Shown: positions 53,890 to 62,280 of the stretch, one piece after another
How the letters are laid out: each line of letters opens with the position of its first letter
Position numbering within the stretch: the first letter of the stretch is position 1
Assembly (NCBI GenBank): GCA_023436885.1
Contig: JAEZHI010000040.1
Coordinates: 310,001 to 374,000, forward strand
Direction: 5' to 3'
Length of the DNA: 64,000 bases
DNA from: Pseudomonadota bacterium
Lineage (GTDB): Bacteria; Pseudomonadota; Alphaproteobacteria; Rhizobiales; Pleomorphomonadaceae
The notes under the pieces: generated by a model
Told to the model about the DNA's origin: nothing
What the model saw: the letters and a program-made list of their open reading frames with translations, nothing else
The model's database searches: none
Position numbers and translations under genes: made by a program

Positions 53890-54831
53890 ATGAAAACGCT
53901 ATTTGGATCGGTATCCGCAGTTGCTGTCCTCCTCGCCATGACCGCCACGGCCAGCGCCGAGGGCAAGGTGTCCCTGGTGCTCGGCGTCAAGGGCAGCCCG
54001 TTCTACCAGGCGCTGCAGTGCGGCGCTCAGGCCAAGGCCAAGGAGCTGGGGCTGACGCTTTCGGTGTCGGCCCCCGACCAGTTCGCCGCCGACAGCCAGA
54101 TCCCGGTGGTCAACGCCGTGACCGCCACCAAGCCGGATGTGGCCATCATCGTGCCGACCGACACGCAGGCGCTGGTCGCGCCGATGAAGGATCTCGCCGG
54201 TCGTGGCGCCAAGGTGGTCACCGTCGACCAGACGATCAACGACACCTCCTTCGTCCAGACGCAGATCCTCACCGACAACGAGGCGGGCGGCAAGATGGCC
54301 GCCGAGGACATGAACGACCTCATCGGCGGCAAGGGCAAGGTGCTGGTGATCACCCAGCCGCCCGGTTCGGCGGCGCAGGACGCCCGTGTCACCGGCTTCG
54401 AGGAGAAGATCAAGACCTACTCGGGCATCGAGTATCTCGGGCCGCAATATCAGAGCGACGATCCGCAGAAGGCCGCCGAGATCGTCACCTCGGCCCTGTC
54501 GGCCCACCCCGATCTCGCCGGCATCTTCTCCACCAACGATCAGGGCGCCATCGGCGCCATCACCGGCCTGCGTCAGGCCGGCGCCGCCGGCCGCGTCAAG
54601 GTGATCGCCTATGACGCCGCCACCGCCGAGGTCAACGCCTTCAAGAACGGCACCATCCACGCGCTGATCGCCCAGGACCCCAAGCAGGAAGGCGAAGTGG
54701 CGATGGAAGTCGCCGCCAAGCTGATCAAGGGCGAAAGCCTGCCCAAGATCACCATGACCGACATCGTCAGCATCAAGGCTGGCGACACCAAGTCGGCCGA
54801 AAAATACGAATACAAGGCCGACTGCATGTGA
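53890..54831 (+). CDS. Sugar ABC transporter substrate-binding protein, RbsB-like
   Basis: The 313-residue periplasmic protein has a signal peptide (about 1-23, ending ASAEG) and type I periplasmic-binding features (VSLVLGVKGSPFYQALQCGAQAKAKEL, PDVAIIVPTDTQAL, FSTNDQGAIGAITGLRQAG). It is the last gene of the importer operon behind a hairpin, with a GAGGG site upstream. Ligand unknown; CUT2 binding proteins take ribose, galactose, autoinducer-2, inositol and similar. Confidence 0.93.
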   Translation: MKTLFGSVSAVAVLLAMTATASAEGKVSLVLGVKGSPFYQALQCGAQAKAKELGLTLSVSAPDQFAADSQIPVVNAVTATKPDVAIIVPTDTQALVAPMKDLAGRGAKVVTVDQTINDTSFVQTQILTDNEAGGKMAAEDMNDLIGGKGKVLVITQPPGSAAQDARVTGFEEKIKTYSGIEYLGPQYQSDDPQKAAEIVTSALSAHPDLAGIFSTNDQGAIGAITGLRQAGAAGRVKVIAYDAATAEVNAFKNGTIHALIAQDPKQEGEVAMEVAAKLIKGESLPKITMTDIVSIKAGDTKSAEKYEYKADCM

Positions 54832-54880
54832 CGAGACGGTGGCGGCCTATGGCCGCCATCAACCGTCCCCCGCGATCCCC

Positions 54881-55756
54881 TCAGCTGGCGCCCGAAAGCA
54901 GTGCATCGGCCAGCAGGATCACGGCTTCGGTTGCGCCATCGCGGTCGGCAAAGCAGAGATCGAGATGGATGTAGCGCGAGCCGCCCTCGGCCAGCGGCAA
55001 AGCGACGAGATCGCCGCGCGCGAGATCGGTCTCCACCAGCGGGCGCGGCAGCCAGCTGTAGCCGAGCCCTTCGCGAACCACGCCCAGCGCGGCCTCCAGC
55101 GTGCTGAGATGCCAGGTCTTGCCGCCGGTGGCCATTGCCGGCGGCTGGCCATGGAGGTCACGGATCTCGACGCGCGTATGGCGGAGCAGCGTCGCCGCGC
55201 TGATGAGCCCCGCCAGCCGCGCAAGCGGGTGCGAAGAAGCCGCGACGGCCATGAGTTCGATTTCCGCAGCGCGCTGCCCGTGCCGGACGCCAGGGGCCGG
55301 CTGCGCCACCACGAGATCGAACGCGCGGTCGCCCGGTTCCGGCATGGGAAAGCGCACCAGTTCGCGCAGGTGGACCTCGACATGCGGATGGCTCTGCGAC
55401 AGATCGCGTAGCGCCCGAAACAACCGCGGCTTGGGATAAAGGCTGTCGACACCGAGCCGGATGGCAACCTGCTCGCCGCCGGCCAGCGCATGGGCGCGCT
55501 GTTCGATGCGCAGGAAGTCGTCGATCAGCGGCGCCGCCTCGGCGAGGAGCGCCTGCCCCTCATCGGTGAGCACCGCCCGCCGGCCATCGAGCCGCAAGAT
55601 CCTGACGCCCGTCGCCTCCTGCAGATGCGCGATGGCGTAGCTGATCGAGGACTGGCTGCGATGCAGCGCCTCGGCCGCCTGCGCGTAGCTTCCGAGCTCG
55701 GTCACAGCCCTGAGGATGCTCCACTGCTCGATGGTCGCCCTCGGAATTCGCGCCAT
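54881..55756 (-). CDS. LysR family regulator of the phenolic acid decarboxylase gene (predicted)
   Basis: The 291-residue protein has an N-terminal LysR helix-turn-helix (WSILRAVTELGSYAQAAEALHRSQSSISYAIAHLQEATGVRIL) and an effector domain. GGAGGGG precedes the ATG. It is divergent from padC across 110 bp and is therefore its likely regulator; Gram-positive padC genes instead use PadR repressors. Confidence 0.9.
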   Translation of the reverse strand: MARIPRATIEQWSILRAVTELGSYAQAAEALHRSQSSISYAIAHLQEATGVRILRLDGRRAVLTDEGQALLAEAAPLIDDFLRIEQRAHALAGGEQVAIRLGVDSLYPKPRLFRALRDLSQSHPHVEVHLRELVRFPMPEPGDRAFDLVVAQPAPGVRHGQRAAEIELMAVAASSHPLARLAGLISAATLLRHTRVEIRDLHGQPPAMATGGKTWHLSTLEAALGVVREGLGYSWLPRPLVETDLARGDLVALPLAEGGSRYIHLDLCFADRDGATEAVILLADALLSGAS

Positions 55757-55866
55757 GTCCCCCTCCGAACCATTTCGAAAAGTCGATCATATAGCGCGAA
55801 AATGAGGATTATTCATTTCATTATTCAGATGCGATGGTGACTGCACCACCTTTCAAGGAGTGCAAC

Positions 55867-56385
55867 ATGTCCGCAGCAACTGAATCGCTCAAGCCCGAAG
55901 AACTGGCCGGCTTCGTCGGCCGCCACTTCATCTACACCTACGACAACGGCTGGCAGTACGAGCTCTACGTCAAGAACGAAACCACCATCGACTACCGCAT
56001 CCATAGCGGCATGGTGGGCGGGCGCTGGGTTCGCGACCAGTTCGTCCACATCGTCCGCCTCAGCGACGACGTGTTCAAGATCTCCTGGGACGAGCCGACC
56101 GGCACCTGCGTCAGCCTTGCCATGAACCTCAAGGAGCGCAAGATCCACGGCGTGATCTTCTTCCCGCAGTGGATCGCCCAGGACCCGAAGAAGACGGTCT
56201 GCTTCCAGAACGACCATCTCGATGAGATGCGCGCCTACCGCGACGCCGGCCCGACCTACCCGAAGCTGGTGATCGACGAGTTCGCCACCCTCACCTTCGT
56301 GGAGCTTCTGAGCCCCAACGACGAAACCGTCATCGCCTGCCCGCCGGCCGACCTGCCGGCCGGATACACGGACCGCCGCAACTGA
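55867..56385 (+). CDS. padC: Phenolic acid decarboxylase
   Basis: The 172-residue lipocalin-like enzyme matches PAD along its full length (GFVGRHFIYTYDNGWQYELYVKNETTIDYRIHSGMVGGRWVRDQ, VFKISWDEPTGTCVSLAMN, HGVIFFPQWIA). The Tyr, Arg and Glu residues used in catalysis are in place. It converts ferulic and p-coumaric acids to vinyl phenols, detoxifying plant phenolics. AAGGAG at 55855-55860 sets the start. A terminator follows at 56397-56431. Confidence 0.95.
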   Translation: MSAATESLKPEELAGFVGRHFIYTYDNGWQYELYVKNETTIDYRIHSGMVGGRWVRDQFVHIVRLSDDVFKISWDEPTGTCVSLAMNLKERKIHGVIFFPQWIAQDPKKTVCFQNDHLDEMRAYRDAGPTYPKLVIDEFATLTFVELLSPNDETVIACPPADLPAGYTDRRN

Positions 56386-56396
56386 GTGAAACCAAG

Positions 56397-56431
56397 GGCG
56401 CCGATCCGGTTCAGCCGGTTCGGCGCCTTTT
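56397..56431 (+). terminator. Rho-independent terminator of padC
   Basis: GGCGCCGA (56397-56404) pairs with TCGGCGCC (56420-56427), the stem continuing through CCGG/CCGG after a mismatch, and is followed by TTTT. It lies 12 bp after the padC stop. Confidence 0.8.
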
Positions 56432-56445
56432 CCATCCGTTCCGGC

Positions 56446-56907
56446 TCAGCCAACCTCGAACACCGAGATCTCCACCCGGTTCGGATGGCGGGCGCAGGAG
56501 GCGACGAACAGCCGCTGCATCAGCCAGGAAAGCGCCGGCGCGTCGGTTTCAAAGCGCGGCACGGTCCGGAAGTAGATCTCATCCGGATCGACCGGCAGTC
56601 CCTGATTGAGGCGCTTCATCGCCTCCGGCGAACCGTAGCGGATGCCCTTGTTGACGATGTAGATCGACTCTCCCGTCGTGAGCCGCGCCGCGTAGCGCGC
56701 GTCGAGCACCGTGTGGCCATCGTCGCCGATCACCTGATAATCCGCGCCGGCCGCCAGCACCTCGCCAGACCAGCCGTCGCCCTCAATCGTACCGCCCAGA
56801 ATGGGCACGATGCGCCGCAGCCCCTCGCTGGTCCGCCCGAGCGCGATCGGGTCGCCAACCTCGACGAAGATATCGGCGGTGCGCGTGAGTTTGGGTTGGC
56901 TCGGCAT
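56446..56907 (-). CDS. DUF3237 family protein
   Basis: The 153-residue protein has the DUF3237 layout: TADIFVEVGDPIALGRTSEGLRRIVPILGGTIEGDGWSGEVLAAGADYQ near the N-terminus and ARYAARLTTGESIYIVNKGIRYGS, YFRTVPRFETDAPALSWLMQRLFVA later. It is a beta-rich protein of unknown function, possibly enzyme-like. I start it at MPSQPK (56907), with GGAAAA upstream. It converges on padC. Confidence 0.82.
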   Translation of the reverse strand: MPSQPKLTRTADIFVEVGDPIALGRTSEGLRRIVPILGGTIEGDGWSGEVLAAGADYQVIGDDGHTVLDARYAARLTTGESIYIVNKGIRYGSPEAMKRLNQGLPVDPDEIYFRTVPRFETDAPALSWLMQRLFVASCARHPNRVEISVFEVG

Positions 56908-57070
56908 GGGATTTTCCTTCGGCGGGTTTGGCAAGAGGGCTAGCGCAGTTCCGGCGAAAGTGAAACCTTGGAGCCGATCACAAAGCAGCGCGCCAACGAT
57001 GAATTGCCACGCTCCGCCGGGCATTCCAGCGTGACCGCGTCATTGCCACAGAGCAGTCCGACAAGGGTTG

Positions 57071-57427
57071 ATGATGAGCGAGATGCTGGACACCGTTACG
57101 CTTTGGCGCCCGGTCGGCCCCGAAGAACTGGCACTCATTCAAGGCCTCGGAATGCGCGGCTTTCCGCCTCGCCTGCCCGATCAGCCGATTTTCTATCCGG
57201 TCCTCTCCGAGGATTACGCCATCAAGATCGCACGTGACTGGAACGTCCCACAGAACGGGTCCGGGTTCGTCACCAAGTTCGAAGTCAGGAAGACCTATCT
57301 GGACCGTTATGCCGTGCAGGAAGCGGGAGGCCGAGCGCACCTCGAATACTGGATTCCCGCCGAAGACATGGCCAATTTCAACACGGCCATCGTTGGCGAG
57401 ATCGAGGTTACTCAGAGTTTCCCGTAA
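57071..57427 (+). CDS. Small conserved hypothetical protein (RPVG...YWIPAEDL-type)
   Basis: The 118-residue protein contains LWRPVGPEELALI, GFPPRLPDQPIFYPVL, YAIKIARDWN, GFVTKFEVRKTYLDRYAVQ and EYWIPAEDMANFNTAIVGEIEV. I recall this pattern from proteins that databases loosely label ADP-ribosylation/crystallin J1; I cannot confirm it. AAGGG lies before tandem ATGs at 57071 and 57074. No operon partner. Confidence 0.65.
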   Translation: MMSEMLDTVTLWRPVGPEELALIQGLGMRGFPPRLPDQPIFYPVLSEDYAIKIARDWNVPQNGSGFVTKFEVRKTYLDRYAVQEAGGRAHLEYWIPAEDMANFNTAIVGEIEVTQSFP

Positions 57428-57564
57428 CTGGGGGAATCGTAAATCAGCTTGAGCTGGCTACCTGACGACGGCCTGCACCGTCTCGCCTGGTAAGCGCTGG
57501 TGCCGGAACGCAGCGCGCCCGCATCAACAACCTAATGCTGAATGGTTCGACTCTATTTTCGAAG

Positions 57565-58464
57565 TCAGATGACGTCCTCTTCCGTCAGCCTTTGCGCCGC
57601 TTTCAAACGCGCCGCATCGCGCGAAGGTGACAGTCCGAACAGGCGGGAATATTCCCGGCTGAACTGGGAGAGACTTTCATATCCCACCGCGAAGGCAGCG
57701 CGAGTGACATCGGAACTGCTGAAGAGCAGTCTTCTCGCAGCCTGCAGGCGCAACGTTTTCTGATACTGCAACGGGCTGAGAGACGTGATCGACTTGAAAT
57801 GTCGGTGGAAGGACGGAACGCTCATTCTCGCGATCTCGGCGAGTTCCTCGATACGGTGCGATTTCTCTGGGGTCTTGCGGAGACACTCGACGGCCCGCCG
57901 GATCTTCGCGAAGCTTTCGCCTTCCCCGGTAGCTCGGCGCAGCATCTCACCGTGGCCGCTTTGCAGAAGACGGTAGAGCACCTCCCGTTCCCGCCCCGGT
58001 GCAAGGGCGGCAATATCCTCCGGACGATCCAACAGCGCGACGAGGCTGCAGAGCGCCTCCAGAAGATCCGCATGCGCAGGCTCCAGACCGAAGCCCTCAT
58101 GCCGGCCCATTCCGGATACGGGCGCAAAATCGGCAACGAGCGCAGCCAGCATTTCCTGGTCCAGCATCAGGGCGATGGCCAGATAGGGTGATCGATCGTC
58201 GGCTTCGAGAACCGCGCTCATCGCCGGAAGATTGATCGTGGAGATGAAGCAGCGACCGGGCTCGAAACGCAGGATGCGTCCCCCGATCATCACCTGCTTC
58301 ACGCCCTGCAGCACAACGCAGATCAGCGGATCGCACAAGATCAGCGCCGGTGTGGTCCGATGGTCAAAGACTGCGAAACGCAGGTTCGCAATCGCCGTCT
58401 CCCCGTTCGGTCCCGGGCGGTGGTTGAGGACATGTCCACGCAGGCGCTGAAGTATCTCATCCAT
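57565..58464 (-). CDS. AraC family regulator (AraC_N type)
   Basis: The 299-residue protein has an AraC_N-type N-terminal domain (ILCDPLICVVLQGVKQVMIGGRILRFEPGRCFI) and a C-terminal double helix-turn-helix (HRIEELAEIARMSVPSFHRHFKSITSLSPLQYQKTLRLQAAR, VGYESLSQFSREYSRLFG). It is divergent from an aldo-keto reductase across about 150 bp; YqhC-like proteins of this class activate such reductases in response to aldehydes. Confidence 0.92.
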   Translation of the reverse strand: MDEILQRLRGHVLNHRPGPNGETAIANLRFAVFDHRTTPALILCDPLICVVLQGVKQVMIGGRILRFEPGRCFISTINLPAMSAVLEADDRSPYLAIALMLDQEMLAALVADFAPVSGMGRHEGFGLEPAHADLLEALCSLVALLDRPEDIAALAPGREREVLYRLLQSGHGEMLRRATGEGESFAKIRRAVECLRKTPEKSHRIEELAEIARMSVPSFHRHFKSITSLSPLQYQKTLRLQAARRLLFSSSDVTRAAFAVGYESLSQFSREYSRLFGLSPSRDAARLKAAQRLTEEDVI

Positions 58465-58611
58465 CTTCCCCGCTTACACCACCATCAATCGCGCGGAAAG
58501 CTGCCTGATAGGAATAGGCAAAACATCGAGAGCTTTTGGTCAGAAATCTTCGTGCGCTCCGACTAAGTCAGTCAGAAACAGATCAATGAAAGCCACGAAG
58601 GAACCATAAGC

Positions 58612-59571
58612 ATGACGATGACGAAGCGCGCCCTTGGCAAAAACGGTCCGGCTGTTTCCGCCCTTGGCCTTGGATGCATGGGCATGTCGGAATTCTACGG
58701 CCAAAGTGACCGTCGGGCATCGATCGCCACGATCCACGCCGCGCTTGAAGCCGGCATCACCTTGTTCGATACCGGCGACTTCTACGGCATGGGACACAAC
58801 GAGATGCTGCTGGCCGAGGCCCTGCGCGACAAGCGGAATCAGGCTTTCGTGCAAGTGAAGTTTGGCGCCCAGCGCGCGCCGGACGGATCGTTCATCGGGG
58901 TCGATGCGCGTCCTGCCGCCATGAAGACGGCTTTGTCCTACTCGTTGCAGAGGCTCGGTACGGACCACATCGATCTCTACATGGCGCCCGGCGCTCCGGA
59001 TGTTCCGATCGAGGACACGGTCGGCGCGATGGGGGAGATGGTTCAGCGGGGATATATTCGCCATGTCGGCGTCATGAACGTCGATGCCGATACGCTGCGC
59101 CGGGCCCATGCGACATACCCGATCACCGCCCTGCAATACGAGTACAGTCTGATGTCGCGGGACATCGAGGACGAGGTCCTGCCGCTCTGTCGCGAGCTGG
59201 GGATCGGCCTTACGGCCTACGGCGTTCTGAGCCGAGGTCTTCTCACAGGGAGTACCGGGAGCGGAAAAGGCGACGTGCGCGACACGTATTATCCGCGCTT
59301 CCAGGGAGAGAATCTGACGAAAAACCAGCGCTTGGCAGCGGCCTTGGCGACGGTTGCGGCGAGCGAAGGCATGACGGCTGCCCAAGCGGCCATCGCCTGG
59401 GTGGCAAGCCGTGGGACCGATATCGTTCCCCTTATCGGAGCGAGGACCGTTGAGCGGCTGAACGAAGCCTTGGCGGCGCCCTTGAGCCTTTCCGATGCTT
59501 CCCTATCGGTCATCGAAGGCGCGGTCCCTGCAGATGCCGTCTCCGGCGACCGGTTCATGGTCGCGCACTAG
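58612..59571 (+). CDS. Aldo-keto reductase
   Basis: The 319-residue TIM-barrel oxidoreductase has GLGCMGMSEFYG, the catalytic Asp and Tyr in LFDTGDFYGMGHNE, Lys in FVQVKFGAQR, and the NADPH-binding end PLIGARTVERLNEAL. The usual active-site His position reads LYMAPGAPDVPIEDTVG, as in AKR subgroups lacking that His. It probably reduces aldehydes under control of the divergent AraC protein. Confidence 0.92.
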   Translation: MTMTKRALGKNGPAVSALGLGCMGMSEFYGQSDRRASIATIHAALEAGITLFDTGDFYGMGHNEMLLAEALRDKRNQAFVQVKFGAQRAPDGSFIGVDARPAAMKTALSYSLQRLGTDHIDLYMAPGAPDVPIEDTVGAMGEMVQRGYIRHVGVMNVDADTLRRAHATYPITALQYEYSLMSRDIEDEVLPLCRELGIGLTAYGVLSRGLLTGSTGSGKGDVRDTYYPRFQGENLTKNQRLAAALATVAASEGMTAAQAAIAWVASRGTDIVPLIGARTVERLNEALAAPLSLSDASLSVIEGAVPADAVSGDRFMVAH

Positions 59572-59610
59572 GCACGGGCTCCGCCTGAGCTGCAGAGCCC
59601 GTCTCGCGTG

Positions 59611-60177
59611 TCACACCGCCGTCAGATGTTCGAACAGGATGAACACACCGAGGCCGCAGAGCGCGACCCCGGCCACCACCTCCGCGATCTTGCCGAAGCG
59701 CTCGCCAATTAGCCGGCCGATCAGCATGCCGCCGGACGACATGACGAAGGTGGCAAGGCCGATGGCGATGGCCACGACCATGATGTTGACGTCGAGGAAG
59801 GCGAGCGACACGCCCACCGCCATGGCGTCGAGGCTGGTGCCGATGGCCGTGGCGATCAGCACGGTGAGCGACTTGCCGGTCGGCGCCGCCGCCTCTTCCT
59901 TGCGGAAGGCGGCGTAGAGCATGTGCAGGCCGACGGCCGCCAAGAGCACGAAGGCGATCCAGTGGTCGACCGCCTCGACATAGCGGCTGGCGGCGAAGCC
60001 GGCCGCCCAGCCGATCAGCGGCGTCAGCGCCTCGACGGTGCCGAACACGATGCCGGTGCGCAGCGCCTCGCGAAACGGTGGACGGCCGATGGCGGCGCCT
60101 CGCCCGACCGACACGGCAAAGGCATCGACCGACATGCTGACGGCGAGCACGGCAATGGAAAAGGGCGACATCGGCAT
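59611..60177 (-). CDS. mntP: Manganese efflux pump MntP
   Basis: The 188-residue membrane protein has six helices. Its conserved acidic residues lie in SMSVDAFAVSVGRG (TM1), GTSLDAMAVGVSLA (TM4) and FGTVEALTPLIGWAAG, all typical of MntP. It exports Mn2+. ATG 60177 follows GGAG; ATG 60171 is an alternative. A yybP-ykoY-type manganese riboswitch precedes it. Confidence 0.95.
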   Translation of the reverse strand: MPMSPFSIAVLAVSMSVDAFAVSVGRGAAIGRPPFREALRTGIVFGTVEALTPLIGWAAGFAASRYVEAVDHWIAFVLLAAVGLHMLYAAFRKEEAAAPTGKSLTVLIATAIGTSLDAMAVGVSLAFLDVNIMVVAIAIGLATFVMSSGGMLIGRLIGERFGKIAEVVAGVALCGLGVFILFEHLTAV

Positions 60178-60186
60178 AGGCTCCAA

Positions 60187-60222
60187 CGGACAAGACACCG
60201 GGCGCTCAGCCCCGCTTGTCCG
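60187..60222 (-). promoter_or_regulatory. Riboswitch expression platform next to the mntP ribosome-binding site
   Basis: On the minus strand CGGACAAG (60222-60215) can pair with CTTGTCCG (60194-60187), ending right before GGAG of mntP. The same downstream strand, GTCTTGTC (60196-60189), can instead pair with GACAAGAC at the aptamer's 3' edge (60251-60244). The two pairings are mutually exclusive, as expected for a ligand-controlled switch. Confidence 0.65.
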
Positions 60223-60224
60223 CA

Positions 60225-60350
60225 CAAAGCAGGTGGCGCCACGGTCTTGTCGGGCCGATCCATGTCGGCTGATCGTGCCATGCGCATCCGCGCAAGCCTG
60301 TTGACACGATCCCGCCCGGAGGCGGTGACTACTCCCCGATGAGGGGGCGT
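60225..60350 (-). ncRNA. yybP-ykoY manganese riboswitch (aptamer)
   Basis: The mntP leader begins CCCCTCATCGGGGAGTAGTCACC and continues with a GC hairpin, then GTGTCAACA and later GGCACGATC and GACAAGACC. GGGGAGTAG and the GTCAACA region are hallmarks of the yybP-ykoY class, which binds Mn2+ and turns on mntP. Boundaries are approximate; the remaining leader to about 60178 is the expression platform. Confidence 0.8.
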
Positions 60351-60478
60351 TTAACAGCTGAGGACAGTTTGTCAACGCCTTGGGATTACAAGATAATAGT
60401 ATTAAGAAGCATTCGCATTTAGATGATGAAGCATCAGGGAGCCGGATCGCCGGATTTTCCCTGGTATCTCCGGCGAAA

Positions 60479-61060
60479 TCACGCTTCGGCCTTGTGCTCT
60501 TCTCGCGCCGCTTCCCAGACTTCGTGCGCCGCGTCGAGATTCATGATGGCAATTCCTGCGCCGACGATCAGATCCGGCCAGGCCGAATCCCAGACGGTAG
60601 CCGTCACCAGTCCCGCGCCGATGATCGCCACGTTGGCCAGCGCATCGTTGCGGGCCGACAGGAAGGCGGCGCGGGTGAGGCTGCCGCTGGCATGCCGGTA
60701 GCTTGCGAGCATGAAGGCACAGCTGAGATTGACCGCCAATGCGCCGAGACCGGTCAGCGACAAAGCCAGCGGTTCGGGAGCAACGGGCGCGGCGATCTTC
60801 TGCCAGGCGGTCCAGAGAAAGGCCAGCGCCGGCACCAGGAGGATGCCCGACAGCGCCATGCCGACGCGCGCCCGGCTCCTGGCCGACCAGGCCAGGGCGA
60901 AGAAGATCAACAGGTTGACGGAGGTGTCCTCGAGGAAGTCGGCGCTGTCGGCAAGGAGCGACACCGAACCGATCCTGAGCGCAACGACGAACTCGACGCC
61001 GAAATAGCCAAGGTTCAAAAGCGCGACGATCAGAACGGCACGGCGCAGATCCACGGCCAA
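60479..61060 (-). CDS. Cation transporter, CDF-like
   Basis: The 193-residue protein has five to six helices with the CDF N-terminal pattern NLGYFGVEFVVALRIGSVSLLADSADFLEDTSVNLL. The usual HxxxD of zinc CDFs is DxxxD in TM2 (ADFLED) and DxxxN in TM5 (NDALAN), closer to the manganese-type signature. No C-terminal cytoplasmic domain is present. It lies upstream of the mntP riboswitch on the same strand, so a Mn/Fe role is plausible. Confidence 0.8.
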   Translation of the reverse strand: MAVDLRRAVLIVALLNLGYFGVEFVVALRIGSVSLLADSADFLEDTSVNLLIFFALAWSARSRARVGMALSGILLVPALAFLWTAWQKIAAPVAPEPLALSLTGLGALAVNLSCAFMLASYRHASGSLTRAAFLSARNDALANVAIIGAGLVTATVWDSAWPDLIVGAGIAIMNLDAAHEVWEAAREEHKAEA

Positions 61061-61187
61061 TCTCCCGGATGAAACCCTCCGTCCTATATCAGCCGGACGA
61101 GGCCGGCGACAACGCCGCCGGCCCAGCCCTATGACCGCGAATTATTGTCGCAACCTCCCCAACGACGATCCCGCCGCTTGCTTCCGA

Positions 61188-61637
61188 TCAGGCAGCTTTC
61201 GCGGCCACCGGGAGCCGGAAGGGAATGCCCAGTCGGTTGAAGGCATTCATGGCCGCGATGGTGATTGTCAGGTCGACCAGATCCTTTGGCGCGAACGCGG
61301 CGGATGCGGCAGCATAGGCCTCGTCGGAGGCGTGGGTTTCGCTGACGCGCGTCACCTCCTCAGCCCAGGCCAGGGCCGCCCGTTCCTGGTCTGAGAAGAG
61401 ATGGGGAACCTCCTCCCACACCGGAACCAACGTGATCCGGTCGACCGACATCGTCTTGCGAAGGTCGCGGCTGTGCAGGTCGATGCAGTGGGCGCAGCCA
61501 TTGATCTGCGACACCCGAAGGAACACGAGGTGAATGAGTTCCTTGGGCAGGTTGGTATTCTTCATGACGTATTGGTGGACGCCGAACAGCGCCTTCGCCC
61601 CTTCGGGAGCGACTTCGTGCCAGTTCATGCGGGTCAT
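61188..61637 (-). CDS. Carboxymuconolactone decarboxylase/AhpD-like protein
   Basis: The 149-residue all-helical protein has the AhpD-type redox motif NGCAHCIDLHSRDLR (CxxC then His). It probably acts as a thiol peroxidase or disulfide reductase. The start at MTRMNW (61637) has AAAGGT upstream; ATG 61652 is an alternative. It is 91 bp downstream of an Rrf2 regulator on the same strand, suggesting redox-responsive control. Confidence 0.88.
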   Translation of the reverse strand: MTRMNWHEVAPEGAKALFGVHQYVMKNTNLPKELIHLVFLRVSQINGCAHCIDLHSRDLRKTMSVDRITLVPVWEEVPHLFSDQERAALAWAEEVTRVSETHASDEAYAAASAAFAPKDLVDLTITIAAMNAFNRLGIPFRLPVAAKAA

Positions 61638-61728
61638 CTTGTTACCTTTCATGTTGCTTGGGGATGCAGCCTTCCGATCGCCGGCCCGGCGGGCCGTCGG
61701 CGGATAGTCTTGAGTGATGCGGAACCCG

Positions 61729-62280
61729 TCAGCGCGGCGACCGGCGCCCTTCTCTGAGCGCCGTCACCCGCGCCGTCTCGCGTGCGGCCGCGCGGTCCTG
61801 GAACCAGTCGGCAACCAGGCTCTCGAACGCCTCGGGCCGGCCGCCACGCATCAGATCGGCCAGACTCGTCTTCGCCAGTTCGGACCGCATGCGCTTTTCA
61901 GCGCGAAGCATGACGGCGTGGATGCGGCAAACCCCGTCGATCGACCACGACGGCGGCGTCCCTCCGAACAGGACACAGCCCCGCCGGACCTCCTTGCAAT
62001 CGAACAGGGTGCGATCCCCTTCGATGGCGTCGACCACGTCGAGCACAGAAATGTCCGCGGGAGCCTTCGCCAGTTCGTAACCGCCGGTGATGCCGCCGCT
62101 CGAGCTCACAATGCCGGCCTTCTCAAGTTTCGGCATGATCTTGGCCAGCATCGCCGAGGGAATACCCTGCATCTCGGCAAGGTCGCGGCTGCTGGCGCGC
62201 TTGGGCTGCTCCGGGTGCTCGCCAATAAGCCACAGCAGGGTGTGAAGCCCATATTCGATCGATGCCCCGAACAGGCTCAC
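61729..62280 (-). CDS. Rrf2 family transcriptional regulator
   Basis: The protein has the Rrf2 winged helix (SLFGASIEYGLHTLLWLI, SSRDLAEMQGIPSAMLAKIMPKLEKAGIV, GGITGGYELAK). Three cysteines (FDCKEVRRGCVLF, GVCRIH) could bind an Fe-S cluster or form disulfides. The frame runs to an ATG at 62358, but family proteins begin at xLFGAS-Y, so I choose GTG 62280 (183 residues). Operator-like repeats lie just upstream. Confidence 0.85.
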   Translation of the reverse strand: MSLFGASIEYGLHTLLWLIGEHPEQPKRASSRDLAEMQGIPSAMLAKIMPKLEKAGIVSSSGGITGGYELAKAPADISVLDVVDAIEGDRTLFDCKEVRRGCVLFGGTPPSWSIDGVCRIHAVMLRAEKRMRSELAKTSLADLMRGGRPEAFESLVADWFQDRAAARETARVTALREGRRSPR

